Part shown: in pieces, positions 42,795-50,957 of the stretch
Position numbering within the stretch: position 1 is the stretch's first letter
Layout: each line of letters opens with the position of its first letter
Assembly: GCF_014636235.1 (NCBI RefSeq)
Contig: NZ_BMDZ01000004.1
Span: 1-64,000, forward strand
Source: Tistrella bauzanensis
GTDB taxonomy: Bacteria > Pseudomonadota > Alphaproteobacteria > Tistrellales > Tistrellaceae
Reading direction: 5' to 3'
DNA: 64,000 nucleotides
Made by a program: the position numbers and the translations under genes
The notes under the pieces: generated by a model
Databases searched by the model: none
The model's input: only the letters and a program-made list of their open reading frames with translations
What the model was told of the DNA's origin: nothing

Positions 42795-43889
42795 ATGGCG
42801 GTCGCGGCCGACGCCGAGCCCCGGCGCGTGAAACGCCGGCGATCGGCCCGGATGCGGGCGGCCGGGCTGCACAAGGCGGCGGCCGATGATCTGCCGTTCA
42901 GCCGCAGGCGTGCCGGCCGCGGGTTCATCTATCTCGATCAGCATGGTGACAGGATCACCGACCCGGCGGTGATCGGGCGGATCAAGGCGCTGGCCATTCC
43001 GCCCGATTACCGCGATGTCCGTATCGCCGCCGACCCCCAGGCCCATCTTCAGGCCACCGGCCGCGACCGCGCCGGGCGGCTGCAATACCGTTATCATCCC
43101 GATTGGGAGCGGGTCCGCGAGGCCGAGAAGATCGACCGGCTTGGCGCGCTGGCCACCGCCATCGGCCGCGTCCGCGCCCGGGTCGCCCGCGACCTCGACA
43201 GCGCCGGCCACAGCCGCGACGGCGCCCTGGCGGCGGTGGTGTCGATCATCGATCAGACCCATATCCGGATCGGCTGCGAGGATTATGTCCAGACCGGCCG
43301 CAGCCGGGGCGCCGCTACCCTGCTGAAGCGGCAGGTGATGGTCGATGGCAGCCATGTGGCGCTCGATTTCAGGGGCAAGAGCGGCCGCAACATTGCCTGC
43401 ACGCTCGACCATGGCCCACTCGCCGACGCCATACGGCGGCTCGGCGGATTGAAAGGCCCCCGGCTGTTCCAATATCTCGGGTCCGACGGTCGGCCCCGTC
43501 AGGTCACGGCGGCGGATGTGAACGCCTATCTGGCCGAGATCGCCCGGGGGCGGATGGCGGCAGACGTGCCGGCGCGGGTGACCGCCAAGGATTTCCGCAC
43601 CCTTGCCGCCACCGCTGCCGCCGGCACGCGGCTGGCCCTGATCGATCCGGCGGGGTCGAAAACCGCACGGCGCCGCCAGATCGCGACGGTGATGCGCGCG
43701 GTGGCGGCGATGCTGGGCAACACGCCCGCGGTCGCGGCCAGAAGCTATGTGCATCGCCGTCTGGTCGACCGCTTCGAAGCCGGCGGCCTCAAGCGGCTTT
43801 ACGCGCGGATGCGCGCCGGCGGACGGCGCACCCGTGCCGAAGCGTTGGTCGCGGCCTTGTTCGGCCAGGCCGGCAACGGCCGGGGCTGA
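42795..43889 (+). CDS. DNA topoisomerase IB
   Basis: 364-residue poxvirus/bacterial-type topoisomerase IB that relaxes supercoils through a 3'-phosphotyrosyl nick. Motifs: RLQYRYHPDWERVRE, the Arg/Lys region RSRGAATLLKRQ, FRGKSGR, TAKDFRTLAATAAAGTRL, and nucleophile Tyr318 in AARSYVHRRLVDRFE. The N-terminal domain is intact (GFIYLDQHGDRITDPAVIGR). It sits in the middle of a glycan operon, 5 nt after the SDR and 31 nt before the methyltransferase, and has only a weak ribosome site, so it is translationally coupled. Its presence here is unexpected; the same gene often travels with stress genes in alphaproteobacteria. Confidence 0.92.
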   Translation: MAVAADAEPRRVKRRRSARMRAAGLHKAAADDLPFSRRRAGRGFIYLDQHGDRITDPAVIGRIKALAIPPDYRDVRIAADPQAHLQATGRDRAGRLQYRYHPDWERVREAEKIDRLGALATAIGRVRARVARDLDSAGHSRDGALAAVVSIIDQTHIRIGCEDYVQTGRSRGAATLLKRQVMVDGSHVALDFRGKSGRNIACTLDHGPLADAIRRLGGLKGPRLFQYLGSDGRPRQVTAADVNAYLAEIARGRMAADVPARVTAKDFRTLAATAAAGTRLALIDPAGSKTARRRQIATVMRAVAAMLGNTPAVAARSYVHRRLVDRFEAGGLKRLYARMRAGGRRTRAEALVAALFGQAGNGRG

Positions 43890-43920
43890 CCCTCCCTGCC
43901 AGCAATGGAAGCCATCATCC

Positions 43921-44655
43921 ATGCCAGATCATGCCCGCACCGACAGCCTTCGTCAGCGCATCGAGGCGCTGGGAGACTGGTTCCACAACATGGATCTGGG
44001 CGGTGTCCAGACCGCTCCCGACCATTTTCTGGGGGATTATCCGGCCTTCCAGTGGGAACGCCTGCGCCCGGCGCTGCCCGCCGATCTGACCGGCATGCGG
44101 GTGCTGGATATCGGCTGCAATGCCGGCTTCTTCTCCATTCAGATGAAGCAGCTCGGCGCCGATCAGGTGGTGGCGGTCGATCATGATCCGCGCTATCTGG
44201 CCCAGGCGAAGCTGGCGGCCGAGGTGCATGATCTGGATATCAGCTTCCGGCAGTTGTCGGTCTATGACATCGGCCAACTCGGCGCGCGGTTCGATATCGT
44301 GCTGTTCATGGGCGTGCTCTATCACCTGCGCCACCCGCTGCTGGCGCTGGACCTGATCCATGAACACGTGGCCGATGATCTGCTGGTGATGCAGTCGATG
44401 GAACGCGGCGGCACCGCATCCGGCACGGTCGAGGGTTCACCGCCAGAAGTTGCGGAAGATTATGATTTTCGTGTTCTGGATGTGTTCGACCAGCCGGATT
44501 TTCCCCGGATGCATTTCATCGAGCATCGCTATTGCGGCGATCCGACCAATTGGTGGCTGCCCAACCGGGCCTGCGCCGAAGCCATGCTGCGCAGCGCCGG
44601 CTTCGACATCCTGGCGCGGCCGGCGGCGGAGATCACGCTCTGCCGCCGTCGCTGA
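43921..44655 (+). CDS. SAM-dependent methyltransferase, CmoB/TIGR04290-like
   Basis: 244 residues with SAM motif I VLDIGCNAGFFSIQMKQLG, motif II VVAVDHDPRYLAQA and a post-motif FDIVLFMGVLYHLRHPLLAL, most like the CmoB-type Methyltransf_9 group. From memory it fits TIGR04290, a family linked to the same rhizobial cluster as the B12-radical SAM protein; I could not verify this. The segment IEHRYCGDPTNWWLPNRACA resembles CmoB substrate contacts. ATG 43921 is 31 nt after the topoisomerase stop with GGAAG upstream. It ends the operon, 7 bp from a convergent gene. Likely modifies the glycan or its precursor. Confidence 0.85.
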   Translation: MPDHARTDSLRQRIEALGDWFHNMDLGGVQTAPDHFLGDYPAFQWERLRPALPADLTGMRVLDIGCNAGFFSIQMKQLGADQVVAVDHDPRYLAQAKLAAEVHDLDISFRQLSVYDIGQLGARFDIVLFMGVLYHLRHPLLALDLIHEHVADDLLVMQSMERGGTASGTVEGSPPEVAEDYDFRVLDVFDQPDFPRMHFIEHRYCGDPTNWWLPNRACAEAMLRSAGFDILARPAAEITLCRRR

Positions 44656-44662
44656 ACCGGAC

Positions 44663-44983
44663 TCAGGTCGGGTCCATGGCGCCGCTGCCGTCTTCGGCCT
44701 TGTCGTCGTCGGCCGGCATCCGCGCGGCGGGCGCCTGCGTGCCGCCGGTGCCGTCCCGGGCCGTATCGGCCGCCAGCGGGCGTTCATCGGCCCCGGTGCC
44801 TTGAGCGCTGAACGCCGCGGCGGCCTGGCGCGCCAGATCGAGCATCTCGGGCGGGGTATCGCTTTCGGTTCCATAAGCGGCGTAAAGATCCTGAAGCTCG
44901 GTATCGATCGCGGCCGCGTCGCCGTTGTCCGGATGGGTGGTGTCGATACGGCTCTTACGGCTGTCGGGATGTGCGCTGGCCAT
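44663..44983 (-). CDS. Small acidic protein with a NepR-like core
   Basis: 106 residues, hydrophilic and acidic. Residues 26-55 read IDTELQDLYAAYGTES then DTPPEMLDLARQA. The spacing Ixxx-L-xx-LY ... E-xx-P-xx-LDL resembles the two-helix core of NepR anti-sigma factors, which bind EcfG and PhyR. The rest looks disordered, which also fits NepR. The match is short and could be chance. ATG 44983 is chosen for codon use; AAGGA lies 13 nt upstream. It is convergent with the methyltransferase and divergent from the stress SDR. If real, it would provide the missing partner of the EcfG-like sigma at 31558. Confidence 0.6.
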   Translation of the reverse strand: MASAHPDSRKSRIDTTHPDNGDAAAIDTELQDLYAAYGTESDTPPEMLDLARQAAAAFSAQGTGADERPLAADTARDGTGGTQAPAARMPADDDKAEDGSGAMDPT

Positions 44984-45406
44984 GGGTTGAAGGTGTTCCT
45001 TCAGTCTGCGGCTCGGACCGGTCACGGCACCGGCAATGAGACCCGCCGCCGGATCGCTCCGCCGGCCGGTTCACCCCGGCAACCTCACCAGGGCGGCTGC
45101 TGGAATAACAAGACTGCCGATTGTTGTACGATGCCAGAGATGCACCGGATCAGCGGTCCTTCAGGTTATTTTTACCGTGTCGCCACGCCTCATCGCGGCA
45201 GATACGGGCGGTATAGGCCTGCCCGGTGAAGCAGACGGCCTTCGGATGATGCAATCTGCAACGAACGTCGCAGGTACCATCCTGGATCCGATGGTCATCA
45301 TCTAAACATATACGGCCGGCGAGTGTTTCTCCTACGTTTGGAACCAATGCGATAAGCTTCTGTTGATGCGACGTGTCTGCAACACTTCATCGCGCCGGAG
45401 CAGGAT
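44984..45406. other. Divergent intergenic region between the NepR-like gene and the SDR
   Basis: 423 bp with lower GC than neighbouring genes. It holds an EcfG-like promoter at 45340-45364 for the SDR. I see no convincing gene, IS end or strong terminator in the rest; the part at 45110-45320 could hold a promoter for the minus-strand gene but no clear boxes stand out. Confidence 0.5.
45340..45364 (+). promoter_or_regulatory. EcfG-like promoter of the stress SDR
   Basis: GGAAC, 16 nt, TGTT, 42 nt upstream of the ATG at 45407. One base off the CGTT consensus. The downstream gene belongs to a general-stress SDR type, which supports the call. Confidence 0.55.
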
Positions 45407-46264
45407 ATGTCGGATCATCTTCATCCGCCACGGAAGCAATCGACCCGGCCCGGACGCGCGCGGGACATGCGCCCGAAGCCAGACTATTCCCCGCGCTTTC
45501 CGGGGGCCGGGCGCCTGACCGGCAAGGTGGCGCTGATTACCGGCGGGGATGGCGGTATCGGCCGCGCCGTGGCTGTGGCGATGGCGCGTGAGGGCGCCGA
45601 TATCGCGATCGTTTATCTGAACGACCATCGTGATGCCGAGGAAACCATGCGGCTGGTCGAGGCCGAGGACCGCAACGCCATCCATATCGCCGGCGATGTC
45701 GGCCGGGAAGCCATCTGCCGGAATGCCGTCAACGAGGTGGCGAAGACCTTCGGGCGCCTCGACATCCTGGTCAACACCGCCACCGAGCAGCACGAGGTGG
45801 TCGATTTCACCGCGCTGTCGGCCGAGCAGATGGAAGAGACCCTCAGAATCAATGTCTTCGGCTGTTTCTTCATGACCAGGGCGGCGCTGCCGCATCTGCC
45901 GCGCGGCGGCGCCATCATCAACACCACCGCCGTCACCCCCGGCAAGGGTCAGCCGGCGATGATCGACGATGCCGCCAGCCAGGGCGCGGTGGTGGCCTTC
46001 ACCCGCGCGCTGTCGACCCTGCTTCTCGACCGGGGCATCCGGGTCAACGCGGTGGCGCCGGGGCCGGTCCGGACCTCCCCCACACAACCGGATCAGGGTG
46101 CAGAGCAGGATCAGGGGGCAGAGCAGGCCGGCTGGGCGCCCATGGGGCGCCCCGGCCAGCCCAACGAGATTGCCGCCTGCCACGTCTTCCTGGCCAGCGA
46201 CGAGGCCTCGTATATGACCGGCCAGGTGCTGCACCCCAATGGCGGCAGCATCGTGGCCCTCTGA
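45407..46264 (+). CDS. General-stress-type SDR lacking catalytic Tyr and Lys
   Basis: 285-residue classical SDR of the glucose-dehydrogenase/general stress protein 39 group. The cofactor motif VALITGGDGGIGRAVAVAMA and the NVFG, FTRALS and NAVAPGPVRT segments are intact. The catalytic site is not: where family members read IDYxATKGA, this protein reads IDDAASQGA, so Tyr is Asp188 and Lys is Gln192; the Ser region reads INTTAV. It is therefore unlikely to be a normal oxidoreductase, though it may still bind NAD(P). GGAG with AGGAT precedes the ATG. An in-frame 18-nt near-duplicate (46091-46126) extends the substrate loop. Confidence 0.88.
   Translation: MSDHLHPPRKQSTRPGRARDMRPKPDYSPRFPGAGRLTGKVALITGGDGGIGRAVAVAMAREGADIAIVYLNDHRDAEETMRLVEAEDRNAIHIAGDVGREAICRNAVNEVAKTFGRLDILVNTATEQHEVVDFTALSAEQMEETLRINVFGCFFMTRAALPHLPRGGAIINTTAVTPGKGQPAMIDDAASQGAVVAFTRALSTLLLDRGIRVNAVAPGPVRTSPTQPDQGAEQDQGAEQAGWAPMGRPGQPNEIAACHVFLASDEASYMTGQVLHPNGGSIVAL
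46091..46126 (+). repeat. Near-exact 18-bp tandem duplication in the SDR gene
   Basis: Units 46091-46108 and 46109-46126 differ at one base and encode DQGAEQ twice in the loop before the GRPGQP segment. Confidence 0.85.
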
Positions 46265-46273
46265 TCGCGGGCC

Positions 46274-46936
46274 TCAGCCGTCGCGAAACTTCGCCGGCTG
46301 GCCGTCCGGCGGATAGCCGTTGCTGGCCAGCAGGCGCGACAGGTGCACGATGTTGCGCGCGGCGAGCCCCACGGTCTCCACCACCTTGTCGGGCGTCTGG
46401 TCCAGATCCTTGAAGTCGACATGCCCCATGGCCTCGCCCACCCAATAGGCGGCGGCGTTGGGCGGGATGGTGAAGCCGACATCCGCCAGCCCCTGATAAA
46501 GCTCGGCCGTCACATGATGGGCGCCGTCCTCGTTGCCGACCACGGCGACACCGGCCACCCGGCCATAGGACACCAGCCGGCCGCTGTCGTCGGTCTCGCC
46601 CAGAAACGCGTTCAGCCGCTCCAGCACCCGTTTGCAGACGCTCGACGGCTGGCCCAGCCAGATGGGGGTGCCGATGATCAGGATCTGGGCGTCCAGCACC
46701 GCCTTGCGGATCGCCGGCCAGGCATCGCCCGGCCCCTCGTCCGAGGTGATGCCCGGCTTGATGTCGTGGTCGACCGCCCGGATCACCGGCGCCGTCACCA
46801 CACCCTGTTCGGCCAGCGCCGCCATGAACAGCCGCAGCATTTTTTCGGTCGACGAGTTGGGCTTCCCCGATGCGGCGTCAACCCCCTTCAACGTGCAATT
46901 GATCGCAACTGCCCGCAATGGCCGTTCCGTGGTCAT
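46274..46936 (-). CDS. Flavodoxin-fold NADPH-dependent FMN reductase-like protein
   Basis: 220 residues with a flavodoxin-like fold: RAVAINCTLKG, phosphate loop region GKPNSSTEKMLRLFM, QILIIGTPIWLGQPSSVCKR and GVAVVGNEDGAHHVTAELYQ. It likely binds FMN and reduces quinones, flavins or similar. The ATG overlaps the stop of the upstream small protein by 4 nt, so the two form a minus-strand pair. It is convergent with the SDR, with only 9 bp between the stop codons. Substrate unknown. Confidence 0.85.
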   Translation of the reverse strand: MTTERPLRAVAINCTLKGVDAASGKPNSSTEKMLRLFMAALAEQGVVTAPVIRAVDHDIKPGITSDEGPGDAWPAIRKAVLDAQILIIGTPIWLGQPSSVCKRVLERLNAFLGETDDSGRLVSYGRVAGVAVVGNEDGAHHVTAELYQGLADVGFTIPPNAAAYWVGEAMGHVDFKDLDQTPDKVVETVGLAARNIVHLSRLLASNGYPPDGQPAKFRDG

Positions 46937-47271
46937 ACCCGATCTCCCCGGTTGGCACTACCGGTATTGCCAGTATGGCCGGTATGACCGCTGTCATCGG
47001 CCCGGATGAATTTGAAGAACCGGCTGGTCTTTCCGTCGGCGGTCTTGTCCTGATACAGGAAGCTCAGACCGCTGTCGTCGAACTTGCGGAAGAACAGATC
47101 CCAGTCGATCCGCTCCAACCCCTCGTCCGGCTCGCCATCGTCGAAATCGATCCGCAATATCCCGGCGTCCCTGCCCTTATGGGTGGCCTTGACCGCGGCC
47201 GGATGCCCCTGCCGCGCCTCGGCCCATTTCCGGATCGTGTCGTGGTCGGTGGTGGTCTGGCTGTCGGACAT
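46933..47271 (-). CDS. Small acidic conserved protein, often mislabelled '1,4-alpha-glucan branching enzyme'
   Basis: 112 residues: TIRKWAEARQGHPAAVKATH, ILRIDFDDGEPDEG, LERIDWDLFFRKFDDSGLSF and LYQDKTADGKTSRFFKFI. Short proteins of this pattern are widespread next to ku-ligD or glgB genes and sometimes carry a branching-enzyme label, but nothing here resembles a GH13 catalytic domain. The start at 47271 has an ideal AAGGAGG 7 nt upstream. It is divergent from ku and coupled to the flavodoxin-like gene. Function unknown; the tail has a GHTGHTGNTGS repeat. Confidence 0.8.
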   Translation of the reverse strand: MSDSQTTTDHDTIRKWAEARQGHPAAVKATHKGRDAGILRIDFDDGEPDEGLERIDWDLFFRKFDDSGLSFLYQDKTADGKTSRFFKFIRADDSGHTGHTGNTGSANRGDRV

Positions 47272-47333
47272 GTTCGAACCTCCTTGTGCAGATGGTGCAC
47301 CCCGACAATCCGCTGCCCCCCCACAGGGTTCCC

Positions 47334-47359
47334 GGAACCGGCGCCCCCCGATCGCGGTT
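47334..47359 (+). promoter_or_regulatory. EcfG-like promoter of ku-ligD
   Basis: GGAAC, 17 nt, GGTT, 43 nt before the ku ATG. The GGAAC is the right half of a palindrome GGTTCC-C-GGAACC (47327-47339), so a GGAAC also faces the divergent gene, whose -10 (GGAT) is a poorer match. Ku and LigD are known stress-sigma targets in some rhizobia. Confidence 0.55.
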
Positions 47360-47401
47360 GATGCCCGATCGCAGTTGCCCGGATCCACGGAGGCAGACAC
47401 C

Positions 47402-48310
47402 ATGGCCAGAGCCCGGAAACCCGCCACCGGAACCGATGCCGCCGGAACCGACACCCCGGCCTCGCGGCCGGTCTGGACCGGGCATATGCGCCTGGCGCTG
47501 GTCTCGGTGCCGGTGAAGCTGTACGCGGCCACCAGCAGCGGGCCCAGGATCAACTTTCATCAGATCCATGAGCCGTCGCAGAAGCGCATTCGCTATCAGA
47601 AGATCGTCCCTGGCATCGGCCCGGTCGACACCGACGAGATCGTGAAGGGTTTCGAGCTGGAGAAGGGCCGCTATGTTCTGGTCGACCCGCGGGAAATCGA
47701 CGCCCTGAAGATCGAGACCCGCCACACCCTCGATCTGGTGCAGTTCGTCGACCATGGCGAGATCGCCCCGATCTGGTATGACCGGCCGTATTACGTCGTT
47801 CCCGACGGCGATCTGGCGCTGGAGGCCTATGGCGTGCTGCGCGACGCGCTGACCCGCGCCGGCCGGGTGGGGCTGGGCCAGTTCGTGATGCGGGGCCGGG
47901 AATATGTCGCCGCGCTGAAGCCCTGCGGCCGTGGCATGATTCTGGAAACGCTGCGTTTTCCCGACGAGGTGCGCCGCGCGGCCCCGTTCTTCACCGAAAT
48001 CGACGACGATGCCGGCGACCCCGAACTGCTGGACATGGCGAGCGAGCTGATCGACCGCAAAACCGCGCCCTTCGACCCGAAACGCTTCGAGGATCATTAC
48101 ACCGAGGCGGTGCGCGAGCTGATCGACGCCCGATGCCACGACAAGCAGGCCCGCGACAAGCAGATCGAGATCGACGAGGGCACCGACGAGGCGGCCGGCG
48201 GCGCCAAGGTCATCGATCTGGTCGAGGCGTTGCGCCGCTCGGTGAAAGGCGCCGGCAAGAAGAGCAGCGGCGGCAAGGGCGGCGGCAGCGGGCGCCGCAA
48301 GGCGGGCTGA
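47402..48310 (+). CDS. ku: Ku protein, non-homologous end joining
   Basis: 302-residue prokaryotic Ku homodimer subunit that encircles broken DNA ends and recruits LigD. Visible family segments: RPVWTGHMRLALVSVPVKLY, INFHQIHEPSQKRIRYQKI, EIVKGFELEKGRYVLVDPRE and TLDLVQFVDHGEIAPIWYDR. The C-terminus is a Lys/Gly-rich tail (GKKSSGGKGGGSGRRKAG), typical of DNA-contacting Ku tails. GGAGG lies 8 nt upstream of ATG 47402; the frame upstream is not coding by composition. It is 6 nt from ligD and under an EcfG-like promoter. Confidence 0.95.
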   Translation: MARARKPATGTDAAGTDTPASRPVWTGHMRLALVSVPVKLYAATSSGPRINFHQIHEPSQKRIRYQKIVPGIGPVDTDEIVKGFELEKGRYVLVDPREIDALKIETRHTLDLVQFVDHGEIAPIWYDRPYYVVPDGDLALEAYGVLRDALTRAGRVGLGQFVMRGREYVAALKPCGRGMILETLRFPDEVRRAAPFFTEIDDDAGDPELLDMASELIDRKTAPFDPKRFEDHYTEAVRELIDARCHDKQARDKQIEIDEGTDEAAGGAKVIDLVEALRRSVKGAGKKSSGGKGGGSGRRKAG

Positions 48311-48316
48311 CCGGCA

Positions 48317-50842
48317 ATGGCCCGCACGCCGCCGCCCGACGATGATCCGCTGACCGCCTATCGTGCCAGGCGCGATTTCAGCCGCACGCCAGAGCCGGAT
48401 GCCGGGACGGATGCCGGGCCGGCAGAACCCGCACGGGCGGCGGCCAGGCGCCTGACCTATGCCATCCAGAAACACGCCGCCCGGCGGCTGCATTACGATC
48501 TGCGGCTGGAATGGGGCGGCGTGCTGAAAAGCTGGGCCATCACCCGCGGCCCCAGCCTGGATCCGGCGCAGAAGCGGCTGGCCGTGCGCACCGAAGATCA
48601 TCCGTTGAGCTATGCGGGCTTCGAGGGCCGGATTCCCCAGGGCGAATATGGCGGCGGCGACGTGCTGCTGTGGGATCGCGGCTGTTGGGAACCGCTGGGT
48701 GATGCCGGGGCGGCGCTTAATGCGGGCCGGCTGGACTTCATCATCCATGGCGAACGGCTGCGCGGCCGGTTCGTGCTGGTGAAGATGACGCCGCGCGCGG
48801 GAAAAAAGCCCGAAAAGCGCGAGAACTGGCTGTTGATCAAGCGCGACGACGCCGATGCCGATCCGGGCCGGGACATCACCCGCACCCACCAGACCAGCGT
48901 GAAAGCCGGGACCAGCGTGAAAGCCGGGCACGAGCCGCCACCACCATCGGCGCCGCCGCCGGATTTTGTCGAACCGGCGCTCGCCACCCTGGTCGACCGG
49001 CCGCCGCGCGGCAGCGGCTGGGTGTTCGAGATCAAGCTCGACGGCTATCGCGCCCTGGCATCGATTTCGGGCGATCGGGTGATCATCCGCACCCGCAGTG
49101 GCCTTGACTGGACCGCGCGCTATCCGGGGATCGCCAGGGCGCTGGCCCGGCGCGGCACGGCCAAACCCCTGGACCGGGTGCTGCTGGACGGCGAGATCAC
49201 CGCCCTGGACCGCGACGGCCGGCCCGATTTCGCCACCCTTCAGGCGGTGCTGACCGATGGCGCGGCCGATGCATTGAGCTTCGGCGTGTTCGACCTGCTG
49301 GCCGAGGGCGGCCAGAGCCTGCTGCATCTGCCATTGTCCAGCCGCAAGGTGCTGCTGCGGGCGCTGTTGGACGCCGACGACCCGCCGGGCGACGGCATCC
49401 ATGTCATCGACCACGCCCCCGGCCCCGGCGCGGCGCTGCTCGACGCCGTCTGCGCCAGCGGCCATGAAGGACTGATCGCCAAACGCATCGACGCCCCCTA
49501 TCGATCGGGCCGCGGCCGCACATGGCTGAAGATCAAATGCGGCCACACCCAGGAATTCATCGTCATCGGCTGGTCGCCATCGACCGCCATGCGGCCATTC
49601 GCGTCGCTGCTGCTGGGATTGCGCGACCGCGGCCGGTGCCGCTATGCCGGCCGGGTCGGATCGGGCTTCACCGACCGGAGCATGGCCGATCTGGCCCGGC
49701 GGCTGGCGGCGCTGGAACGCGCCCACCCGCCGGTGGATGCCGGCGATATCGATCCGTCCATCCGCCGCACCGCCCATTGGGTAGACCCGGACCTGGTGGT
49801 TCAGGTGGCCTTCGCCGGCTTCACCGGCGACGGCCAGGCGCGTCAGGCACGGTTCGCGGGCCTGCGCGAAGATAAACCCGCCGGCGAGGTCGGCACAGAG
49901 ACCGCCCGCCCCATCGACGAGGCCCTGGACATGACCGACACGGCCGAGACCACCATTGCCGGCATCCGCCTGACCCACCCCGACAAGGCGCTGTTCCCGG
50001 AACAGGGCGTCACCAAGGGCGCGCTGGCGCGCTGGCTGGATGCGGCATCGGATCTGATGCTGCCGCATCTGCGCAACCGGCTGGTCAGTCTGGTGCGCTG
50101 CCCCGACGGCCACGACAAGACCTGTTTCTTCCAGCGCCATGCCGGCGCCGGCCTGCCCCGTAGCATCGCCCGCAAGCCCGTGCCGGAAAAGGACGGCGAC
50201 ACGGCCGAGTATCTGTATCTGCGCGACACCACCGGCTTGATCGGCGCCACCCAGATGGGCGTGCTGGAATTCCATATCTGGGGATCGCATGTCGACCGGC
50301 CCGACCGACCCGACCGGCTGGTCTTCGATCTGGACCCCGACCCGGCGGTGGATTTTCCGGCCGTGCGTCAGGCGGCCTTCGACCTGCGGGACGCGCTGGA
50401 CGCCTTGGGCCTGCGCAGTCTGCCGCTGCTGACCGGCGGCAAGGGCATTCACGTCGTGGCCCCGATCGCCCGGCGCCACGACTGGCCGGTGATCGCCGCT
50501 ACCGCCAAGGCACTGGCCCTGCGCTTCGCCGACCACGACCCCGCCCGCTATGTGGCGACGATGAGCAAGGCCAAGCGCCGGGGCCGGATCTTCATCGACC
50601 ATTTCCGCAACGCCCGATCGGCCACCGCCATCTGCCCCTGGTCGCCCCGCGCCCGCCCCGGCGCGCCGGTGGCGCGGCCGGTCACCTGGGAGGATCTGCC
50701 CGATATCGACCGCGCCGACGCCTTCCGTATCACCGATCCCCTGCCCGACACCGACCCCTGGGCCGGCTATGACGGCATCCGCCAGAGCCTGTCGGCCGCG
50801 GCGTTGCGGGCGCTGGGGGTGGATCCGCGCCAGCCGGGCTGA
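48317..50842 (+). CDS. ligD: ATP-dependent DNA ligase LigD (PE-LIG-POL)
   Basis: 841-residue multidomain end-joining enzyme. Residues about 40-180 are the 3'-phosphoesterase (IQKHAARRLHYDLRLEWGG, GEYGGGDVLLWDRG). Residues about 215-525 are the ATP-dependent ligase with adenylated Lys240 in FEIKLDGYRALAS, then LLDGEITALD and KRIDAPYRSGRGRTWLKIKC. Residues about 545-835 are the primase-polymerase with GVTKGALARWLDAASDLMLP and metal Asp671/Asp673 in VFDLDPDPAVDF. The order matches the Pseudomonas-type LigD. It acts with Ku, encoded just upstream. The PE-LIG linker holds an exact 18-nt duplication. Confidence 0.96.
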   Translation: MARTPPPDDDPLTAYRARRDFSRTPEPDAGTDAGPAEPARAAARRLTYAIQKHAARRLHYDLRLEWGGVLKSWAITRGPSLDPAQKRLAVRTEDHPLSYAGFEGRIPQGEYGGGDVLLWDRGCWEPLGDAGAALNAGRLDFIIHGERLRGRFVLVKMTPRAGKKPEKRENWLLIKRDDADADPGRDITRTHQTSVKAGTSVKAGHEPPPPSAPPPDFVEPALATLVDRPPRGSGWVFEIKLDGYRALASISGDRVIIRTRSGLDWTARYPGIARALARRGTAKPLDRVLLDGEITALDRDGRPDFATLQAVLTDGAADALSFGVFDLLAEGGQSLLHLPLSSRKVLLRALLDADDPPGDGIHVIDHAPGPGAALLDAVCASGHEGLIAKRIDAPYRSGRGRTWLKIKCGHTQEFIVIGWSPSTAMRPFASLLLGLRDRGRCRYAGRVGSGFTDRSMADLARRLAALERAHPPVDAGDIDPSIRRTAHWVDPDLVVQVAFAGFTGDGQARQARFAGLREDKPAGEVGTETARPIDEALDMTDTAETTIAGIRLTHPDKALFPEQGVTKGALARWLDAASDLMLPHLRNRLVSLVRCPDGHDKTCFFQRHAGAGLPRSIARKPVPEKDGDTAEYLYLRDTTGLIGATQMGVLEFHIWGSHVDRPDRPDRLVFDLDPDPAVDFPAVRQAAFDLRDALDALGLRSLPLLTGGKGIHVVAPIARRHDWPVIAATAKALALRFADHDPARYVATMSKAKRRGRIFIDHFRNARSATAICPWSPRARPGAPVARPVTWEDLPDIDRADAFRITDPLPDTDPWAGYDGIRQSLSAAALRALGVDPRQPG
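48893..48928 (+). repeat. Exact 18-bp tandem duplication in the ligD linker
   Basis: Units 48893-48910 and 48911-48928 are identical and encode TSVKAG twice between the phosphoesterase and ligase domains, keeping the frame. Confidence 0.9.
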
Positions 50843-50957
50843 CGCGCAGGCGGCGTGACACCAGACCATCGGCCATGATGCCAACCGGCGGTAGCGCCGG
50901 CCCGGTCCACGCCGCTAAGCTCGGCGCGGGAACCACCCGAACCGGGGCAGAGACCGC

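Noticed and set aside
45036..45305. An 89-codon frame between the NepR-like gene and the SDR
   Set aside because: Weak codon bias, no ribosome site, no recognisable motif.
46933..47271. Small protein as a glucan branching enzyme
   Set aside because: At 112 residues it has no GH13 motif; that label in databases seems to be an annotation carry-over.
47177..50884. A 1235-codon open frame antisense to ku-ligD
   Set aside because: It is a by-product of high GC at third positions. Ku and LigD motifs on the plus strand are unambiguous and the antisense protein has no recognisable domain.
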